A DNA stretch of 64,000 nucleotides from Aurantimonas sp036549475 (lineage in GTDB: Bacteria; Pseudomonadota; Alphaproteobacteria; Rhizobiales; Rhizobiaceae). Position 1 is the first letter of the stretch. Each line of letters begins with the position of its first letter. The stretch covers positions 1 to 64,000 of the forward strand of contig NZ_JAZHLI010000024.1 in the NCBI RefSeq assembly GCF_036549475.1, in the 5' to 3' direction. The translations under genes and the position numbers were made by a program. Positions 8,281 through 16,635 of the stretch are shown here, piece by piece. The notes beneath the pieces were generated by a model that had not been told where the DNA came from, did no database searches, and saw nothing but the letters and a program-made list of their open reading frames with translations.

Positions 8281-8586
8281 TTCACTCCTCCCGCCCAAAA
8301 AGTAAGGTCAAGAACATCCGCTGAGCGACCTGAAACCCATCTGACGGTCCACGGCAGCGAACACAATCCAAGTCTGAAGAAACCTCGCCTTCAATTCAAG
8401 GAGACTCGGACTGCTCGCCAAAGAGCGGCGTCTAACGGTCGGACACAAGCGAGCACACCGATGTGAATCCCACACCAGACCCTTTCGTTACGGTCAATCT
8501 ACCAGGCGCAGGCCGTCTTGCCACTATTTGGCTTTACGGGACAGAAACATAGGGCGCTCGAAGGGCGTCTAGACGGAGTATATGAG

Positions 8587-8796
8587 ATGGTTATCAGATC
8601 CGCGGTTATCGCGCTTGTCGCATCGACCCTGGTCGTTTCGGCGGGTTGCAGTCGTACCCAGCGCACGGTGGCCGGCGCCGGCATCGGCGGTGTCTCCGGC
8701 GCGCTCATTGGCGATGCTGTGGCCGGCACCGGTGGTGCTGTCGTCGGCGGTGTCGGTGGTGCCGTGGCCGGCGGCGTCATCGGCCGGAATTACTGA
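8587..8796 (+). CDS. Small glycine-zipper lipoprotein
   Basis: A 69-residue protein. Residues 1-20 are a lipoprotein signal peptide with lipobox VSAG followed by Cys21. The mature part is an almost pure glycine zipper (AGAGIGGVSGALIGDAVAG and two further GG repeats), as in SlyB/YMGG-type outer-membrane or envelope-stress proteins. The ATG at 8587 has GGAG about 9 bases upstream. Its role is probably envelope integrity; the exact function is unknown. Confidence 0.75.
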   Translation: MVIRSAVIALVASTLVVSAGCSRTQRTVAGAGIGGVSGALIGDAVAGTGGAVVGGVGGAVAGGVIGRNY

Positions 8797-9148
8797 CAAA
8801 GCAACTCTTCCGGCTCCCCCTCATTTCAAAGAAGCATTCGTGGCGACGGAAGCCTGACCGCTCCCTTAAGCGCAGATGCCTGAGAGAGGCCGATGCGGGG
8901 AGTAGTCCCGCTGGCAACGCCTCCCCGGCCGGTTGACGTTCCTTGGAACCAACCCTGATACGGTATGTTCCTGCGGTACAGAGGCGTCCCGTCCCTGGGC
9001 CGGATGGGGCGGGAACTTGCGCCTGCCGCGTACGCGCCGCCATTCCCGTGCTTTACCACATGCCATATCAACGTTTTTCAAAGGGCGGCCACCACGCGTG
9101 TGAGGCGTGGCGGCGTCGTGCGACTAAACTGGGGGGCAGGGGGACCTG
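8797..9148. other. Intergenic stretch with GTTCC/GGAAC inverted repeats, no gene
   Basis: No supported gene. Around 8937-8969 the half-sites GTTCC, GGAAC and GTTCC occur close together, the first two as an inverted repeat two bases apart. They could be an operator or relic promoter; I could not match a known box. Confidence 0.3.
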
Positions 9149-9319
9149 ATGTACAATGACGACGTGACGCGCCTACCCCGCAACCTGGATGAATTCTGGG
9201 AAGTGCTGCGCGAGCAGTTCGAGTTCGTGCGGCATGTTCTCAACGATCTCGAGGTGGAGACGCGCGAAGAGGCATTGGATAACAGCTTCCCAGATAGTCA
9301 ACGGGAGGATGCTCGATGA
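9149..9319 (+). CDS. Small phage-like protein upstream of the VapE fragment
   Basis: A 56-codon frame starts at the ATG at 9149, behind a G-rich AGGGGG site. It encodes an acidic helical peptide (RNLDEFWEVLREQFEFVRHV, then LNDLEVETREEALDN). It overlaps the ATG of the VapE fragment at 9309 by 11 bases. It may be a genuine small gene, or the shifted upstream end of the VapE gene itself. Confidence 0.35.
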   Translation: MYNDDVTRLPRNLDEFWEVLREQFEFVRHVLNDLEVETREEALDNSFPDSQREDAR

Positions 9320-9599
9320 GCGAGAAGGGGAAATCAACGACGACCTTTGCGCAATGCTGCGGGGCCTCATCATCGACCAGTTCCGGTTTGACCCGCGCGC
9401 CGAAAATGTACGGGATGCCGTAACTCAGCTTTGCCTTGAACACACATTTCATCCCATCCGAGAAATGCTCGATGCGTTGCAGTGGGACGGTGTTCCCCGG
9501 GTCGACCGCTGGTTGACGAACTACCTTGGAGCCGACGACACCCCACGATGCTACGTGTCAACTGTGAAGCCCATCTCAAGGAGGTCAACGACAAATTGA
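9309..9599 (+). pseudogene. Truncated virulence-associated E (VapE-like, primase/helicase) gene
   Basis: The frame contains INDDLCAMLRGLIIDQFRF, AVTQLCLEHTFHPI and LDALQWDGVPRVDRWLTNYL followed by GADDTP. This is the linker segment just ahead of the ATPase domain in VapE-like proteins of phages and satellites. The similarity ends at about 9560 and the Walker-containing domain is absent, so at most ~85 residues survive. It supports an origin of the surrounding element as a phage satellite or island. Confidence 0.75.
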
Positions 9600-10086
9600 G
9601 GCAGGCATCGCTAGAGACGTTGTTTCACTTCGGACGTCCTGAGAGCGGATTGCTTGTTAAGAGTGAGCAGAGAACGGCTCAATGAGCGAGAGCGCCTGCG
9701 GAGGACGATTAACCTCGCCCGATCACATGAACACTTCCTTGATCCGCACAGATGGCTGCGAACCTGGCGCCTTAAGCCCATCTCTTCGACCCCATCGTAG
9801 GGCCAACCTCATTGGCAATATATTGCATGCAGTGCAGCGCTGGGAGCAGGCTGGGAAAGTGGCAGTTCATAGAGCTTCGAATGACTCTGGCCGCTCCGTC
9901 TGCCCCCCAGGGCTAAACGGATTACCGCTTGGAAGCCGAAGGAGCGAAACATGAGATGCAATTCCGGGCAGCTGTCCCAATCAGCGACACTGCAGGAGGT
10001 GGGTGGACACCCAGTGGACACCAGTAACAACACCACAACTCGCCGTTACCAGCGCGCCGCAGATAAGATGCTGGAAAATCTAAAGA
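9600..10086. other. Gene-free right end of the relic element
   Basis: No frame here resembles a known protein. An integrase would be expected beside the tRNA 3' end but none is present. The only notable structure is the GTGGACACC repeat pair at 10003-10022. Confidence 0.45.
10003..10022. repeat. Pair of GTGGACACC direct repeats beside the tRNA-Gly att site
   Basis: GTGGACACC occurs at 10003-10011 and 10014-10022, 11 bases apart, ending 64 bases before the 50-bp att repeat at 10087. The arrangement mirrors 5097-5116. Candidate integrase arm sites (inference). Confidence 0.5.
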
Positions 10087-10136
10087 AATTTGGAGCGGGC
10101 GATGGGATTCGAACCCACGACCCCAACCTTGGCAAG
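10087..10136 (-). repeat. 50-bp att repeat inside and next to the intact tRNA-Gly gene
   Basis: Identical to 5181-5230. It covers the 3' 46 bases of the intact tRNA-Gly and 4 bases beyond. Confidence 0.85.
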
Positions 10137-10165
10137 GTTGTGCTCTACCCCTGAGCTACGCCCGC
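10091..10165 (-). tRNA. tRNA-Gly (anticodon GCC), integration target
   Basis: Read on the minus strand, the 75 bases fold as a complete cloverleaf: acceptor GCGGGCG pairs with CGCCCGC, the D arm contains GTAGCTCAG, the anticodon loop has GCC, the T arm contains GGTTCGAATCC, and the encoded CCA end is present. It is the intact copy; the copy at 5185-5230 lacks its 5' part. Confidence 0.95.
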
Positions 10166-10482
10166 CCGCTCCGTGCGGCGCCTGAGCGCCGCGGACGAGC
10201 GGTGTATGGCCCAATCGGCGGCCGATTGCAACAGCGAAATGACCGGAACCGCACGGGATTTTCGCCTCCCGTTGTTGTCGGTCGCGCGGGCTGCCAAGCC
10301 TGATCGGACAATCCTTCGCGGTGTTATAAATTTCACGGGCCGTGCCCGGATCTTCCCGTCGCGACGGTTTGCCCATGTCGGCAGCCCGTGTGGAGAAAGC
10401 ACTGCGCCACCGGCTCTTCGCAAGCGGGCGCGGGTGCGGTAACGCGTGGGCCAGCCCGCCGCTTGCAACAGGACATGCCGCC

Positions 10483-11001
10483 ATGAAGGACCGCGACGAT
10501 CTGATGGCCCATCTCGCCGGGCTCGGCATCGCCACGACCACGATCGCGCATCCGCCGCTGCACACGGTGGAGGAAAGCCGGGCGATGCGCGGAGCGATCG
10601 CCGGCGGGCACACCAAGAACCTGTTCCTGAAGGACAAGAAGGGGACGATCTTCCTGGTCGTGGCCGAGGAGAGCCGGGCGGTCGACCTAAAGGGTCTGCA
10701 CAAGCGGATCGGCGCCTCGGGGCGGCTGTCCTTCGCCAGCCCCGACCAGATGCGGGCGCTGCTGGGCGTCGAGCCGGGATCGGTGACGGCCTTCGGCGTC
10801 GTCAACGATACCGCCGGTGCGGTTCGCGTCGTGCTTGATGAAGGCCTTCTGATGCACGATATGGTGAACTGCCATCCGCTGACCAACGACGCGACGACGA
10901 CGATCGCGACAGCGGACCTGATGGCGTTCTTCCAATCCACGGGGCACGAGCCGCTTGTCATCGGGCTCGAGGCGCCGGCTGGCGACGGACAGACAGAATG
11001 A
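10483..11001 (+). CDS. proX: Prolyl-tRNA editing protein (YbaK/ProX-type deacylase)
   Basis: A 172-residue free-standing editing domain that hydrolyses mischarged aminoacyl-tRNAs, classically Ala-tRNA(Pro). The family pattern is clear: HPPLHTVEES at the start, GGHTKNLFLKDKKG with the catalytic-region lysines, GASGRLSFASP, and GSVTAFGVVND before HPLTNDATTTI. I chose the ATG at 10483; the open frame begins further up but the family starts here. Its stop overlaps the thioredoxin-like gene by 4 bases (ATGA), so the two are probably co-translated. Confidence 0.88.
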   Translation: MKDRDDLMAHLAGLGIATTTIAHPPLHTVEESRAMRGAIAGGHTKNLFLKDKKGTIFLVVAEESRAVDLKGLHKRIGASGRLSFASPDQMRALLGVEPGSVTAFGVVNDTAGAVRVVLDEGLLMHDMVNCHPLTNDATTTIATADLMAFFQSTGHEPLVIGLEAPAGDGQTE

Positions 11002-12056
11002 GCGACAATCCCTACGCCCCCTACGGCGACACTTCCTACGGCGGCTACGGCCAGCAGTCGACGACGCCCGCCGCTCCGTCCGGCGGAGCCGCGCCGCGGC
11101 AGCCGGCACCCGGTCCGGCGCCGGGCGCGGCCCTGCAGGGCTTCGGCGGGACGCCGGCCCCGGCCGCGGCCGATCTCGTCAAGGACACGACGACGGCGCA
11201 GTTTCCCGCCGACGTCATCCAGGAATCGCGCAACCAGCCGGTGCTGGTCGATTTCTGGGCGCCCTGGTGCGGGCCCTGCAAGCAGCTGACGCCGATCCTG
11301 GAGCGCGCCGTCGCGGCGGCGGGCGGCCGGGTGAAGCTGGTCAAGATGAACATCGACGAGCATCCGGCGATCGCCGGCCAGCTCGGCGTGCAGTCGATCC
11401 CCGCGGTCTTCGCCTTTGTCGGCGGCCAGCCGGTGGACGGCTTCATGGGCGCCCTGCCGGAAAGCGAGGTGAAGGCCTTCATCGATCGCATCACGCAGGG
11501 CCAGGGCGGCGGACAGGGCGATCCGCTCGCGCAGGCGATGGAACAGGCGAACCAGTTGCTGGCCGATGGCGATTTGGGCGGCGCAGCGCAGGTCTTCGGC
11601 GCCGTGCTGCAGCACGAGACCGGCCATGCCGGTGCCACCGGCGGGCTGGCGGAATGCTACCTGGCGACCGGTGATGCGGCCCGCGCCAAGGCACTGGTCG
11701 AGCAGTTCGACGCGGCGAGCGATGGCAAGGCCGACGATCCGGCCCTGGAAGCCGTGCGCACCAAGCTGAAGCTCGCCGAGGAAATCGCCCAGCTCGGCGA
11801 TCCGGTGACCCTGCAGCAGCGCATCGAGAGCAATCCCGACGATCACCGCGCGCGCTACGATCTGGCGCTGATCGCCCAGGCCAGGGGCGATCGCCAGACC
11901 GCCGCAGGGCATCTTCTGGAGATCATCCGCCGCGACCGCGGCTTCGACGACGATGCGGCCCGTACCAAGCTCCTGGAGTTCTTCCAGGCCTGGGGGCCGA
12001 CCGATCCGGCGACCAAGGACGCGCGGCGCCGGCTGTCGGGCCTGCTGTTTTCCTGA
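10998..12056 (+). CDS. cnoX: Thioredoxin-fold co-chaperone (CnoX/YbbN family)
   Basis: 352 residues. A Gly/Tyr/Pro-rich N-terminal tail (1-50) precedes a thioredoxin domain (~55-165) with an intact active site WAPWCGPCKQ and the cis-proline segment QSIPAVFAF. The C-terminal half is a TPR-like helical region (LAQAMEQANQLLADGD onward). This is the CnoX layout; CnoX holds oxidised or unfolded clients for the chaperonin. Unlike E. coli CnoX, both active-site cysteines are present, so reductase activity is possible. It overlaps proX by 4 bases and is followed by the LON-domain gene. Confidence 0.87.
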   Translation: MSDNPYAPYGDTSYGGYGQQSTTPAAPSGGAAPRQPAPGPAPGAALQGFGGTPAPAAADLVKDTTTAQFPADVIQESRNQPVLVDFWAPWCGPCKQLTPILERAVAAAGGRVKLVKMNIDEHPAIAGQLGVQSIPAVFAFVGGQPVDGFMGALPESEVKAFIDRITQGQGGGQGDPLAQAMEQANQLLADGDLGGAAQVFGAVLQHETGHAGATGGLAECYLATGDAARAKALVEQFDAASDGKADDPALEAVRTKLKLAEEIAQLGDPVTLQQRIESNPDDHRARYDLALIAQARGDRQTAAGHLLEIIRRDRGFDDDAARTKLLEFFQAWGPTDPATKDARRRLSGLLFS

Positions 12057-12198
12057 CGACAGGCGTCTTGGGTCCGGCGGCGGTCGTGGCTGCCGCCGTC
12101 GGACGGGCACGCAGGGGTCGGCAACTGCCGCCTTCTGCCGCATCCCTTGAGATCGCCCGCGATCGAACCAACTTCGGTGTCTGACACGGAGACATCGT

Positions 12199-12885
12199 TT
12201 GGTTCACGCTGGCAACATCAATTACCGGACCGCTTCGGACCTGCCCGACACGGTACCGGTGTTCCCGCTTTCGGGAGCCCTGCTCCTGCCCGGCGGTCAA
12301 CTGCCGCTCAACATCTTCGAGCCGCGCTATCTGCAGATGATCGACGACGCCATTGGCGGCGCGCGGATCATCGGCATGATCCAGCCGAGCCTCGACGGCG
12401 CGATCGGTTCGAACGGCGAGCCGAAGTTCTGCAAGGTCGGCTGCTTCGGCCGCATCACCTCGCTGACCGAATCGGGCGACGGACGCTACATTCTCAATCT
12501 GCACGGCGTCGTGCGATTCCGGATCCTGGAAGAGCTGGAGACGCGTGCTCCCTATCGCTCGTGCCGCGTCACCCCGTTCCTGGGGGACCTGGATTTCGGC
12601 AAGGGGGCCGGCGAGGTCGACCGCGACGCGCTGCTGAAGGCATTCCGGCAGTATCTGGAGGCCAACCAGCTGGAGGCCGACTGGGAGAGCGTGACGCGCG
12701 CCTCGAACGAGACGCTGGTCAATGCGCTCTGCATGATGTCGCCCTATGGCGCGGCCGAGAAGCAGGCGCTGCTGGAAGCCCCGGATCTGAAGACGCGGGC
12801 CGAGACCCTGATCGCCATCACCGAGATCTCGCTGGCCCGCGACGGGGATGGCGGCGACGGCTCGCCGCCGCACACCCTGCAATAG
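12199..12885 (+). CDS. LON-type substrate-binding domain protein
   Basis: A 228-residue cytosolic protein made of a LON N-terminal domain alone, without ATPase or protease parts. Diagnostic segments are VPVFPLSGALLLPGGQLPL and NIFEPRYLQMIDDA, followed by IGMIQP. Such stand-alone domains are widespread in alphaproteobacteria; their function is unproved, perhaps client binding. The start is TTG at 12199, with GGAGA 8 bases upstream. It stands between cnoX and a Trm112-family gene in a plus-strand row. Confidence 0.85.
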   Translation: MVHAGNINYRTASDLPDTVPVFPLSGALLLPGGQLPLNIFEPRYLQMIDDAIGGARIIGMIQPSLDGAIGSNGEPKFCKVGCFGRITSLTESGDGRYILNLHGVVRFRILEELETRAPYRSCRVTPFLGDLDFGKGAGEVDRDALLKAFRQYLEANQLEADWESVTRASNETLVNALCMMSPYGAAEKQALLEAPDLKTRAETLIAITEISLARDGDGGDGSPPHTLQ

Positions 12886-12989
12886 ACAGGGTCCCGCCTG
12901 GCCTGCCGGCGGCGATTTGCGGCGCGGCTGCGGGCGGGCGATAAGACCCGCAGGGGGCCGCATAGCGGCCCGCGCTCGAGGACACGCAG

Positions 12990-13190
12990 ATGACCGACAC
13001 ATCCCAGAGACATCAGGCCGGCCAGCCGGACCCCAAGCTCCTGGAACTGCTTGTGTGCCCGCTGACCAAGACCACGCTGAGCTACGACCGGGAGCGCAAC
13101 GAGCTGGTGTCGCAGGCGGCGCGGCTGGCCTTCCCGATCCGCGACGGCATTCCGATCATGCTGCCATCGGAGGCGCGGGCGCTGGACTGA
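12990..13190 (+). CDS. Trm112-family (YcaR/DUF343) small protein
   Basis: 66 residues. LLELLVCPLTKTTLSYD and AFPIRDGIPIMLPSEAR are the family hallmark. Only one of the usual cysteines (the CP pair) is present, so zinc binding is doubtful. In eukaryotes and archaea Trm112 activates methyltransferases; the bacterial role is uncertain. Last gene of the proX-cnoX-LON row, followed by a terminator. Confidence 0.85.
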   Translation: MTDTSQRHQAGQPDPKLLELLVCPLTKTTLSYDRERNELVSQAARLAFPIRDGIPIMLPSEARALD

Positions 13191-13211
13191 CCGGCGCTCG
13201 TGCCGCGACAT

Positions 13212-13249
13212 GAAAAAGGGCCGGACGCTGCTGCGCCGGCCCTTTTCGT
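13212..13249. terminator. Bidirectional terminator between convergent genes
   Basis: The stem AAAAGGGCCGG / CCGGCCCTTTT with an 11-base centre gives T runs on both strands. It can serve the Trm112 gene (plus) and the small periplasmic gene at 13270-13581 (minus). Confidence 0.85.
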
Positions 13250-13269
13250 TGCCTAGTCTATGGAGCGGC

Positions 13270-13581
13270 CTATTGCTGCTGCGTCTGCGGTACGGCGCCG
13301 GCCTGCTGGGCCTGTGCCAGCACGTCGTTCTGCGCCATGACGAGGGCGCGGATGCAGGCTTCCTCATCCTCGGAGCCCTGCGCCGCGCGGGCCGTCTCGA
13401 CGTGGCCTTCGGCCGTCTCGATCTCCAGGCCGGCCTGGTCGGCCTGGCCGAGCAGCGATTCGATCTGGGTCAGGGCCTCGGCGCAGGTCGGGGTCGTCTG
13501 CGGGGCGGTCTGGGCTTCCTGGGCAAAGGCGCCGCCGGCGGCGAAGCCGAGCATGGTCGCTGCGAGAAGGGTGGTCTTCAT
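13270..13581 (-). CDS. Small periplasmic protein of unknown function
   Basis: 103 residues. The signal peptide (1-20) ends GGAFA before QEAQ. The mature part is helical, acidic and glutamine/alanine-rich, with two cysteines (TPTCAEAL and EEACIRAL) and a polyglutamine-like tail. The start at 13581 has ACGGAGTG upstream; the longer frame adds non-signal sequence. Family not recognised, but the composition resembles small helical periplasmic proteins common in Hyphomicrobiales. Confidence 0.65.
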   Translation of the reverse strand: MKTTLLAATMLGFAAGGAFAQEAQTAPQTTPTCAEALTQIESLLGQADQAGLEIETAEGHVETARAAQGSEDEEACIRALVMAQNDVLAQAQQAGAVPQTQQQ

Positions 13582-13830
13582 GTGGTCACTCCGTCGATGC
13601 GGATCGAAGGCTCCGATCCGTCCATGGCCGCGAGACTCGACGCGGCACATGGCACCGACGTGACTGGGGTGTGCTCATTCAGGGACGATTTGCGGGCAGG
13701 GGCCATTCCGTGACCATCTCCCCGCCGCACCGATGAATGGCGAAAGGTGGAGCGCCGCTCCCGGGCGCACAGAAGCTTGAACTCAGATGATCCGATCGTC
13801 ACTTGCGCGTCATGCCGGGCGCACGGCCCT

Positions 13831-13992
13831 CTACCCGACATAGCCCAGCACGAAGGCCGCGCAGACCGCCATGGAGGCGGCGAGCAGGGCCAGTTCGATC
13901 AGCGGCACCCGACGGCGCCTGCGCTGCGCGGGCCGGGCACGCTGGGTGCCGGATCCGTCGCCGCGGTTCTCGCAGGCCGTTCCTGCCGCCAT
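13831..13992 (-). CDS. Small single-span membrane protein coupled to cysN
   Basis: A 53-residue frame whose ATG overlaps the cysN stop (TGATG on the minus strand), a typical translational coupling. The first ~28 residues are polar and arginine-rich (five arginines in a row), and the last 25 form one hydrophobic helix (LIELALLAASMAVCAAFVLG). By the positive-inside rule the N-terminus would be cytoplasmic. I know no family. Its place at the end of the sulfate-assimilation operon and beside a membrane tail on CysN is the only functional hint. Confidence 0.5.
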   Translation of the reverse strand: MAAGTACENRGDGSGTQRARPAQRRRRRVPLIELALLAASMAVCAAFVLGYVG

Positions 13993-15731
13993 CAGATGCC
14001 CGCACCGTCGCCGACGCTCGTCGGGTCGGGCCGGCCGTGGTCGGGGGCGCCTACGGCGCCCGTCAGGCGGGCGAGAAGCGGCCGCAGGGCAAAGTCGAGC
14101 ACCGCAAGGAGGATGGCGAAGCCAAGCCCCAGCCCGAACAGGAGCGCGAGGACGGCGACGAGTGCCGCGCCGGCGGCCCGGTAGCGGATCAGCGCCCCAT
14201 GGTGACTCGGGATTTCGCCTTCGGCGCCGAACCACAGCGCCCTGGCCCGTGCCATGGCGGAGACCGGCTGTTCGGCGGGCGCACTGTCCGCGATCTCGCC
14301 TTCCTCCGCCACCTTGCGCACGATGCCGAGCGCCATGGTCTCGTTGGTCAGCGGATCGATCAGGATGAAGGAGCCGAGTTCGCGGTTTTCCTCATAGGTG
14401 GTCGCCACCACCGGCCGGTCGAAGCCGAGGGTGATCTGGCCGATCTCGTTCATCAGGAGAACGTTGGCCGGGCCGGATTCGAAGGTGTGGATGTCGACCG
14501 CATTGTCGAGGCTGCGCACCGCGGCAGGCGTCGTCGAGGTGGCGAGGCGCGCCACGAAGCGTCCCCCGGAGATCAGCGGCCGGTCGGCCATCCAGAGGAT
14601 GTCGGCAGTCACGATCTTCTGGTCCGCGATCGTGTCGGACGGCCCCACGAGCACGTCGCCGCGCGATACGTCGACCTCGTCGGCAAGGGTCAGGGTGACC
14701 GCCTCGCCGGCCTCGGCGCCCGCGACCTCGCCGTCCGGGCCCCAGACCGCCTTGACGCGCGTGGTGCGGCGGCCCGGCATGACGACGATCTCGTCGCCGG
14801 GAGTGACGCGGCCGCCGACGATGGTGCCGGCAAAGCCGCGGAAGTCGAGATTGGGCCGGTTGACCCACTGCACAGGCAGGCGGAACGGCGCCGAGCCGGC
14901 ATCGAAGGTGTCCGGCGTCGCCGTCTCCAGCCGCTGCAGCAGCGTCTCGCCGTCATACCAGGGCATGCGGGGCGAGGGCGCGGCGATGTTGTCGCCGTTC
15001 TTGGCCGAGAGCGGCACGTAGGAGACGTCGGTGAAGCCGAGCTGGGGCAGGATCGCCTCGTAGTCGCGACGGATCGCCTCGAAGCGCTCCTGGCTGAAAT
15101 CGACGAGATCCATCTTGTTGATGGCGATCACGACGCTCTTGATGCCGACGAGCGAGGTGATGAAGGAATGCCGCCGGGTCTGGGGCAGGATGCCCTTGCG
15201 CGCGTCGACCAGGATGATGGCGAGCTCGGCCTGGGAGGCGCCGGTCGCCATGTTGCGGGTGTACTGCTCGTGGCCGGGCGTGTCCGCGATGATGAAGGCG
15301 CGGTTGCCGGTCGAGAAATAGCGATAGGCGACGTCGATGGTGATGCCCTGCTCGCGCTCGGCCGACAGGCCGTCGACGAGCAGGGCGAAATCGAGATCCT
15401 CGCCGGTGGTGCCGAACTTGCGCGAATCGCGCGTCAGCGCGTCCAGCTGGTCGTCGAAGACCGCGTTGGTCTCGTAGAGCAGGCGCCCGATCAGGGTCGA
15501 CTTGCCGTCGTCCACCGACCCGCAGGTGATGAAGCGCAGCAGGGATGCCGCCGGCGCCAAGGCGGGCCGGATGGCGGCCTGCGGATCGATGATCTCCACG
15601 TCGCCGTCGTCGGGCGCAGGGCCTGCGAAGCGTTCGTCCTCGGCAATGATGGCGGGATTGGCATGGCCGGCGAGGGAGGTGTCGACTGCATCCTCATCCT
15701 CGCGGGGGCGTTTCTGCACGGCGATGGTCAT
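13992..15731 (-). CDS. cysN: Sulfate adenylyltransferase large (GTPase) subunit, with an extra membrane tail
   Basis: 579 residues. GTPase motifs: GSVDDGKSTLIGRLLYE (G1), DTPGHEQYTRNMATGASQ (G3) and NKMDLVD (G4), followed by the EF-Tu-like beta domains to ~residue 480. With CysD it makes APS from sulfate and ATP, driven by GTP hydrolysis. An N-terminal extension of ~55 residues precedes the G domain. The C-terminus is not the APS kinase domain often fused here: residues ~505-560 hold one or two hydrophobic helices (ALVAVLALLFGLGLGFAILL), perhaps a DUF2061-like piece. It begins one base after the cysD stop. Confidence 0.93.
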   Translation of the reverse strand: MTIAVQKRPREDEDAVDTSLAGHANPAIIAEDERFAGPAPDDGDVEIIDPQAAIRPALAPAASLLRFITCGSVDDGKSTLIGRLLYETNAVFDDQLDALTRDSRKFGTTGEDLDFALLVDGLSAEREQGITIDVAYRYFSTGNRAFIIADTPGHEQYTRNMATGASQAELAIILVDARKGILPQTRRHSFITSLVGIKSVVIAINKMDLVDFSQERFEAIRRDYEAILPQLGFTDVSYVPLSAKNGDNIAAPSPRMPWYDGETLLQRLETATPDTFDAGSAPFRLPVQWVNRPNLDFRGFAGTIVGGRVTPGDEIVVMPGRRTTRVKAVWGPDGEVAGAEAGEAVTLTLADEVDVSRGDVLVGPSDTIADQKIVTADILWMADRPLISGGRFVARLATSTTPAAVRSLDNAVDIHTFESGPANVLLMNEIGQITLGFDRPVVATTYEENRELGSFILIDPLTNETMALGIVRKVAEEGEIADSAPAEQPVSAMARARALWFGAEGEIPSHHGALIRYRAAGAALVAVLALLFGLGLGFAILLAVLDFALRPLLARLTGAVGAPDHGRPDPTSVGDGAGI

Positions 15732-15732
15732 G

Positions 15733-16635
15733 TCAGAAATAGCCTTCCTGCTTCTTCTCTTCCATCGAGGCGCCGGAATCCTGGTCGATGACCCGGCCCT
15801 GGCGCTCGGAAGTGCGGGAGCCCCGCATTTCGGAGATGATGTCCTTGAGGTCGGTCGCCTCGGATTCCACCGCGCCGGTCAGCGGGTAGCAGCCGAGCGT
15901 TCGGAAGCGGACCATCATGTTCTCTACGGTCTCGCCCGGGCGCAGTTCCATGCGCTCGTCGTCGCGCATGATCAGCGCGCCGTCGCGGCGCACGATCGGC
16001 CGGGACTTGGCGAAATAGAGCGGCACCACCGGGATGCTCTCCAGCGCGATGTAGTCCCACACGTCCTGCTCGGTCCAGTTGGACAGCGGGAAGACGCGGA
16101 AGCTCTCGCCTTTCTTCTTGCGGGTGTTGAACAGCCGCCAGGGCTCGGGCCGCTGGTTCTTGGCGTCCCAGCGGTGCTCGGCCGAGCGCAGGGAGAAGAT
16201 CCGCTCCTTGGCGCGGGACTTCTCCTCGTCGCGGCGGGCGCCGCCGAAGGCCGCGTCGAACTGGTACTTGTCGAGCGCCTGCTTCAGCGCCTGGGTCTTC
16301 ATCACCTCGGTGTGCACGCGGCTGCCCGATGCGAAGGGGCCGATGCCGGCGCGCACGCCCTCCTCGTTGGTGTGGACGATGAGGTTCAGGCCCAGTTCGC
16401 GCGCCCGCCGGTCGCGGAACTCGATCATCTCGCGGAACTTCCAGGTCGTGTCGACATGGAGCAGCGGGAAGGGCGGCTTGCCGGGGGCAAAGGCCTTCAT
16501 GGCCAGATGCAGCATGACGGCCGAATCCTTGCCGATCGAATACAGCATCACCGGGTTGTCGGCGGTCGCCGCAACCTCGCGGATGATGAAGATCGACTCG
16601 GCCTCCAGCCGTTGCAGATGGGTCATGTGCTTCAT
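15733..16635 (-). CDS. cysD: Sulfate adenylyltransferase small (ATP-pyrophosphatase) subunit
   Basis: 300 residues. The PP-loop is SIGKDSAVMLHLAMKAF; also typical are HVDTTWKFREMIEFRD, FDAAFGGARRDEEKSRAKER and the C-terminal ERQGRVIDQD...MEEKKQEGYF. It adenylates sulfate as partner of CysN. The start overlaps cysH by 4 bases, and cysN follows after one base, so cysH-D-N are tightly coupled. Confidence 0.96.
   Translation of the reverse strand: MKHMTHLQRLEAESIFIIREVAATADNPVMLYSIGKDSAVMLHLAMKAFAPGKPPFPLLHVDTTWKFREMIEFRDRRARELGLNLIVHTNEEGVRAGIGPFASGSRVHTEVMKTQALKQALDKYQFDAAFGGARRDEEKSRAKERIFSLRSAEHRWDAKNQRPEPWRLFNTRKKKGESFRVFPLSNWTEQDVWDYIALESIPVVPLYFAKSRPIVRRDGALIMRDDERMELRPGETVENMMVRFRTLGCYPLTGAVESEATDLKDIISEMRGSRTSERQGRVIDQDSGASMEEKKQEGYF

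Noticed and set aside
8937..8969. EcfG-type general stress promoter
   Set aside because: GGAAC occurs but the CGTT element at 16-17 bases spacing is not present in the required orientation relative to a gene.
10080..12143. A 687-codon minus-strand open frame across proX and cnoX
   Set aside because: It is the antisense shadow of conserved plus-strand genes and even runs through the tRNA-Gly gene.
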